Shown here: positions 6,949 to 9,169 of the stretch, piece by piece | Numbering within the stretch: the stretch's first letter is position 1 | Layout of the letters: each line of letters begins with the position of its first letter | From: Anaerolineae bacterium | Lineage (GTDB): Bacteria > Chloroflexota > Anaerolineae > Aggregatilineales > UBA2796 | Direction of reading: 5' to 3' | NCBI GenBank assembly: GCA_020851855.1 | Contig: JADZBY010000440.1 | Coordinates: forward strand, 1-9,169 | Length of the DNA: 9,169 nucleotides | Program-made: the position numbers and the translations under genes | The notes under the pieces: model-generated | What the model saw: only the letters and a program-made list of their open reading frames with translations | What the model was told of the DNA's origin: nothing | Database searches by the model: none

Positions 6949-7877
6949 AGCCAATCCCTCTTCAGGAACAACCAGATCACGCCGACTGTCACGATGCCCG
7001 TGGCCCCAGCGACCAGCACGAACGCCGCTTCGTGCTGCTGGAAGGGCAGGCCGATGTTCATGCCGTAGATGCTGGCGACCAGCGTCGGGATGGCGAGCAC
7101 GATGGTGAACGACGCCAGGAATTTCATGACCACGTTCAGGTTGTTGGAGATGATCGACGCATAGGCATCCATCATCGCGCTCAGGATGTTGTTCGAGATG
7201 TTCGTCATCTCGATGGCCTGGTTGAACTCCGTGAGTACGTCGTCGAGCAGGTCTTTGTCGTCTTCATAGCGCTGGAAGAGCTGCGTCTTCTGCAGCCGTC
7301 CGATCATCAGCTCGTTCGATTTCAGGGCGGTGGTGAAGAGCGTCAGGCTCTTCTGGTACTTGAGCAACTGCAACACTTCCTTGTTGCGCATCGAGAGCTG
7401 AAGCTGGTCTTCAACGGCGTCGATCTCCCGGTTGATCTTGCGCAGGTAAAACAGGTACTTGCTGGCCACGGCGAGCAGCAGATAGAGCACAAACCGGTTC
7501 TTCTTGGACGTGCTCAGGTCGCGCACGCGCGTGATGGCCAGGTCCGACGTCAGGTTCATGTCGAACTTCGCGACGGTGAACAGCACACGCTCGGTGATGA
7601 TGATAGCGAGCGGCGCGGTTGCATACGAAATATCGGCGTGCTCGCCCTGGAAGACGGGCACGCGCAAGCCGATCAGCGTCGCGCCGTTGTTGGCCTCGGT
7701 GCGCGGCATCTCGTCAATGTCGAGCGGGTAGGTGAAGAAGTCTTCCGGCACGTGGTATTCGGCGCTCAACTGGCTGATCTCGGCGTGTGTCGGCTCGGTC
7801 AGGTGAATCCAGCTTCCGTCCATCGGCTCATCCAGCCGGCGCAGACCAAGCTCACTGCTCTTGAAGATCGAAATCAT
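6945..7877 (-). CDS. corA: CorA-family magnesium/divalent cation transporter
   Basis: A 310-residue CorA-type channel subunit of typical length. The N-terminal cytoplasmic domain is followed by a long helical stalk (about 125-250) containing YLRKINREIDAVEDQLQ (144-160) and an EFNQAIEMTNISNNILSAMM stretch (217-236). The first membrane helix (about 251-271) ends in the diagnostic YGMN (271-274) followed by IGLPF, and the second helix (about 285-305) leads to a short basic tail KRDWL. CorA proteins form pentamers that import Mg2+, Co2+ or Ni2+; ZntB relatives move Zn2+ and cannot be excluded. The ATG at 7877 has AGGAGA about 8 nt upstream. Upstream lies a candidate long leader with a small ORF that overlaps this start by 26 bp. 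Downstream it is fused by GTGA overlap to the glycosyltransferase gene, implying one operon. Confidence 0.92.
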   Translation of the reverse strand: MISIFKSSELGLRRLDEPMDGSWIHLTEPTHAEISQLSAEYHVPEDFFTYPLDIDEMPRTEANNGATLIGLRVPVFQGEHADISYATAPLAIIITERVLFTVAKFDMNLTSDLAITRVRDLSTSKKNRFVLYLLLAVASKYLFYLRKINREIDAVEDQLQLSMRNKEVLQLLKYQKSLTLFTTALKSNELMIGRLQKTQLFQRYEDDKDLLDDVLTEFNQAIEMTNISNNILSAMMDAYASIISNNLNVVMKFLASFTIVLAIPTLVASIYGMNIGLPFQQHEAAFVLVAGATGIVTVGVIWLFLKRDWL

Positions 7878-8067
7878 GGCTCATTCTCCTCATCAGCATC
7901 AGCGGTGTCACGGCGAAGCGGGGCGATGACGTTGCAGATGGCGGAAGATGAGCGCGTATGTGGAAAACGCGCGGGTGGCAGCGCACCTGGGCATAGAGCA
8001 CCGCAGGGCCGGTACACGCGCGGAATGGTTCAAGCTGGTAGCCGACGTTGAGGTGAATGGGATACAT
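7852..8067 (-). CDS. Possible 71-residue leader ORF overlapping corA
   Basis: An ATG at 8067 is preceded by GAGGAGGG at 6-7 nt spacing, one of the best ribosome binding sites in the window. The ORF runs 71 codons, passes through the corA ribosome binding site and start, and stops 26 bp inside corA in another frame. The peptide is Pro- and Arg-rich (for example RAHLPPSATSSPRF) with no membrane helix. I do not recognise it. The first residues (HLNVGYQLE) faintly recall the start of transglutaminase-like proteins, so a degraded gene remnant is an alternative. Its position suggests a regulatory leader ORF, as known for some enterobacterial Mg2+ transporter genes; that is inference, and a chance ORF in GC-rich DNA is possible. 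Confidence 0.35.
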   Translation of the reverse strand: MYPIHLNVGYQLEPFRACTGPAVLYAQVRCHPRVFHIRAHLPPSATSSPRFAVTPLMLMRRMSHDFDLQEQ

Positions 8068-8083
8068 GGCCAGCCCTCCTCTT

Positions 8084-8116
8084 ACCGGGTATGAGCCGAG
8101 GCGCTCATCATCCGGT
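8084..8116 (-). promoter_or_regulatory. Hairpin just upstream of the leader-ORF ribosome binding site
   Basis: Arms ACCGG (8084-8088) and CCGGT (8112-8116) enclose inner arms ATGAGC (8091-8096) and GCTCAT (8103-8108), with a 6 nt loop and a 2/3 nt internal loop. In minus-strand RNA this stem ends about 4 nt before GAGGAGGG, well placed to affect translation of the 71-codon ORF. Confidence 0.45.
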
Positions 8117-8188
8117 CCGGGTCAAGAGGCGGGCCGCCCTGTGGGCAGCGCAGCCTGGGACGTGGCTAGATGAGGAGTGCCTGGCGCG

Positions 8189-8222
8189 CCGGATAGACGC
8201 TGCCGTGCAGCAGGTCTACCGG
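8189..8222 (-). promoter_or_regulatory. Strong hairpin in the corA leader
   Basis: The 34 bp segment folds as CCGG, TAGAC and GCTGC pairing with GCAGC, GTCTA and CCGG. This is a 14 bp stem with a 3 nt loop, a 1 nt bulge (8193) and a 2 nt bulge (8212-8213). No T-tract follows on either strand, so it is not an intrinsic terminator. It lies between the candidate corA promoter and the small ORF and is likely part of the leader RNA. Confidence 0.5.
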
Positions 8223-8290
8223 GTTCTGTCTATGACTGGGATAGTCGTCCATTGCGCCTTTCAATTTCGTGTAGCACAACACCGAGACGC

Positions 8291-8319
8291 ATTATACCCC
8301 ACTTCAGCGGGCCTGTCCT
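8291..8319 (-). promoter_or_regulatory. Candidate sigma-70-type promoter for the corA operon
   Basis: On the minus strand, AGGACA (8314-8319) and a perfect TATAAT (8291-8296) are separated by exactly 17 bp. Transcription would begin near 8284, giving a leader of about 215 nt to the small ORF and about 400 nt to corA. This is the clearest two-part promoter in the window. Confidence 0.55.
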
Positions 8320-8336
8320 GCCCCATTTTCTGGGGC
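8320..8336. repeat. Small inverted repeat GCCCCA-TTTTC-TGGGGC
   Basis: Perfect 6 bp arms with a 5 bp loop, directly abutting the -35 of the candidate corA promoter. It could be a repressor operator or merely a DNA hairpin; no T-tract follows on either strand. Confidence 0.3.
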
Positions 8337-8360
8337 GAAAAGGCGGTTGTGAAAGGGCGT

Positions 8361-8383
8361 CGCCTGACCTTACCCGTCAGGCG
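8361..8383. repeat. Inverted repeat CGCCTGAC-7-GTCAGGCG, possible operator
   Basis: Perfect 8 bp arms around CTTACCC, between the candidate corA promoter and the DUF1328 gene. No T-tract follows, so a transcription-factor site or a leader hairpin is more likely than a terminator. Apart from this and the other listed sites, the 7878-8539 gap contains no recognisable gene or tRNA. Confidence 0.35.
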
Positions 8384-8539
8384 GACTAGGCCGAAGTGGT
8401 CAGGGTGGCCTACACAAATAACGCTCACCAGGCCCATGTTTCTGTCTCGAACCTGGATTAAAGTGTGCGCGAATGAAGGAGATGAAGTCAGGCCGCACAC
8501 GAAACCGGCGGGCTGAACCAAATCGGAAGGAGACATCTG

Positions 8540-8707
8540 ATGCTGAACTGGGCAGTGTTGTTCCTGATCGTCGCGATCATCGCCGCGATCTTCGGCTTCA
8601 CGGGCATCGCCGGTACGGCGGCGAGCATCGCGCAGTTGCTGTTCCTGATCTTCCTGGTGCTGTTCATCGTGTCGCTGATCTTCGGGCGCCGGACTCCGGT
8701 AGCGTGA
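8540..8707 (+). CDS. DUF1328 (YtjA-family) small membrane protein
   Basis: A 55-residue hydrophobic protein with two membrane helices. It begins MLNWAVLFLIVAIIAAIFGF, continues with TGIAGTAASIAQLLF (21-35), and ends in SLIFGRRTPVA (45-55). The W near the N-terminus, the GFxGIAGTAA turn and the terminal GRR closely match DUF1328/YtjA proteins, which are about 50-60 residues. Their function is not established; they are often found with stress or envelope genes. The ATG at 8540 has AAGGAG about 7 nt upstream. It is followed by its own intrinsic terminator, so it is probably a single-gene transcript. No clear promoter is visible; ATTAAA near 8457 is a weak -10 candidate. Confidence 0.88.
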   Translation: MLNWAVLFLIVAIIAAIFGFTGIAGTAASIAQLLFLIFLVLFIVSLIFGRRTPVA

Positions 8708-8778
8708 GTGTGGCCCGTCTGGGCACAACGGTGTAAGGTTCTCGCGTTACTCTCCGCGAGCCAACGAGCATAGGGGTG

Positions 8779-8834
8779 GACGTTGTGCGGGTGGACCCGA
8801 AACGAGTGCCGGGTTCGCCCGCACAACGTTTTTT
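8779..8834 (+). terminator. Long intrinsic terminator after DUF1328
   Basis: Arms at 8779-8799 and 8810-8830 pair over 21 bp with three G-T wobbles (core GTTGTGCGGG with CCCGCACAAC), around a 10 nt loop, and run into six T residues at 8829-8834. Only the plus strand has the T-tract, so it stops transcription from the DUF1328 side. A smaller hairpin CTCGCG/CGCGAG (8741-8760) precedes it. Confidence 0.85.
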
Positions 8835-8847
8835 GCTTGCGCGAGGG

Positions 8848-8905
8848 TCTCGCCCCGGCCTCTCTCCCAAAAGGTCCAAAAGGTGAGGGGAGAAAAGCGG
8901 GGAGA
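8848..8905. repeat. Purine/pyrimidine-rich repeat remnant with tandem 9-mer
   Basis: GGCCTCTCTCCC on the left and GAGGGGAGA on the right flank two exact tandem copies of CCAAAAGGT (8867-8875, 8876-8884). The composition and the CTCTCCC/GGGGAGA layout resemble the palindromic element at 6269-6383, suggesting a decayed member of a related family. Confidence 0.35.
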
Positions 8906-8926
8906 AAGGCGGAAGAGGCAGGCCTC

Positions 8927-8963
8927 GTCCCTACACCGCGTAGGGACAACGCAGGCGTTGTCC
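8927..8963. repeat. Two overlapping perfect hairpins (GTAGGGACAACG repeat)
   Basis: GTCCCTAC (8927-8934) pairs with GTAGGGAC (8940-8947) around 5 nt, and GGACAACG (8944-8951) pairs with CGTTGTCC (8956-8963) around CAGG. The stems share GGAC, so only one can form at a time. This is the style of dispersed intergenic palindromes. No T-tract is present. Confidence 0.6.
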
Positions 8964-9021
8964 GCGCGCCTCGCCTCTCGCGAATCAAGGGATGTGAGGG
9001 CTATACCGATCGGAGCAGCAC

Positions 9022-9169
9022 ATGACCATGCGGGATGAGCCGCCAGCGATCTCCGCCCAATCCGCCGAGACGCCGCCCTTTACGGCGCGGCGCGTGGCCG
9101 TGATCGCCAACCCGGTTTCGGGCACGCATCCCAACGCGCTGGCAGAGCTTCGGGCGGCGCTTGAAGCGC
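9022..9169 (+). CDS. Diacylglycerol/lipid kinase-like protein, N-terminal fragment
   Basis: The first 49 codons of a gene that continues past the window edge. After a 23-residue polar leader (with TPPFTARR at its end) comes RVAVIANPVSGTHPNAL, matching the first strand and NPxSG nucleotide loop of the diacylglycerol kinase catalytic domain (DgkB/YegS-type lipid kinases), which phosphorylate membrane lipids with ATP. The ATG at 9022 has GGAG 6 nt upstream (9012-9015); an alternative ATG lies two codons in. It follows the DUF1328 terminator and repeat cluster, so it likely has its own promoter, which I cannot identify with confidence. Confidence 0.75.
   Translation, partial: MTMRDEPPAISAQSAETPPFTARRVAVIANPVSGTHPNALAELRAALEA

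Noticed and set aside
8189..8222. Hairpin as an intrinsic terminator
   Set aside because: No T-tract follows on either strand.
8189..8260. Minus-strand GACAGAACCCGG and AGACCTGC, resembling the RNase P RNA 3' end and a cobalamin riboswitch box
   Set aside because: The other invariant parts (RNase P GAGGAAAGTCC; cobalamin GCCACTG and GGGAAGG elements) are absent in the expected positions, so these are short chance matches.
8091..8516. 141-codon plus-strand open frame in the corA upstream gap
   Set aside because: No ribosome binding site, no recognisable domain, and it runs through the inverted repeats and the antisense promoter; probably a chance frame in GC-rich DNA.
8783..9025. 80-codon plus-strand frame across the terminator and repeat cluster
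   Set aside because: It consists of terminator and repeat sequence, and has no ribosome binding site.
1..9169. CRISPR array, tRNA, transposase, toxin-antitoxin or phage defence system
   Set aside because: No regularly spaced repeats, tRNA-like cloverleaf signatures or recognisable transposase, toxin or nuclease motifs were found on reading both strands.

Overview
This 9.2 kb window is GC-rich, gene-dense bacterial chromosome. It contains no phage, plasmid, insertion-sequence, CRISPR, tRNA or rRNA gene that I can see. An F420-type enzyme pair, an HpnA-like reductase, a divergent YchF-family ATPase, a GAP-family membrane protein, and short GC-rich palindromic repeats lying both between and inside genes together suggest a free-living Chloroflexota-like bacterium. 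That assignment is inference from gene content and style, not from a marker gene.

Layout, left to right. (1) Minus strand, 10-1512: an SpoIIAA/STAS-like small protein followed by an HpnA-like NAD-dependent reductase. (2) Minus strand, 1716-4431: a tight operon of a divergent YchF-family NTPase, a GAP-family membrane protein and a helical-repeat protein, joined by one ATGA overlap and an 18-19 bp junction. (3) A divergent promoter region around a palindromic ATTATAAT at 4489-4496. (4) Plus strand, 4533-5528: an F420/NADP oxidoreductase-like protein and a PPOX-class, probably F420-dependent flavin/deazaflavin enzyme. These two plausibly regenerate and use reduced F420. (5) Minus strand, 5506-7877: a CorA-type cation transporter followed by a GT39/DUF2142-like multi-pass membrane protein, coupled by a GTGA overlap. 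The membrane protein carries a roughly 115 bp palindromic repeat inserted in frame. (6) A 660 bp gap, 7878-8539, holding a good minus-strand promoter, two strong RNA hairpins and a 71-codon ORF with an excellent ribosome binding site; it looks like a long structured leader for corA. (7) Plus strand: a 55-residue DUF1328 membrane peptide (8540-8707), a long intrinsic terminator, a repeat cluster, and the first 49 codons of a diacylglycerol/lipid kinase-like gene that runs off the right edge.

Most genes look like ordinary housekeeping or accessory functions. The parts that deserve a second look are the corA leader, the palindromic element inside the membrane transferase, and the YchF-like protein with altered nucleotide-binding motifs coupled to a membrane protein and a helical-repeat protein.
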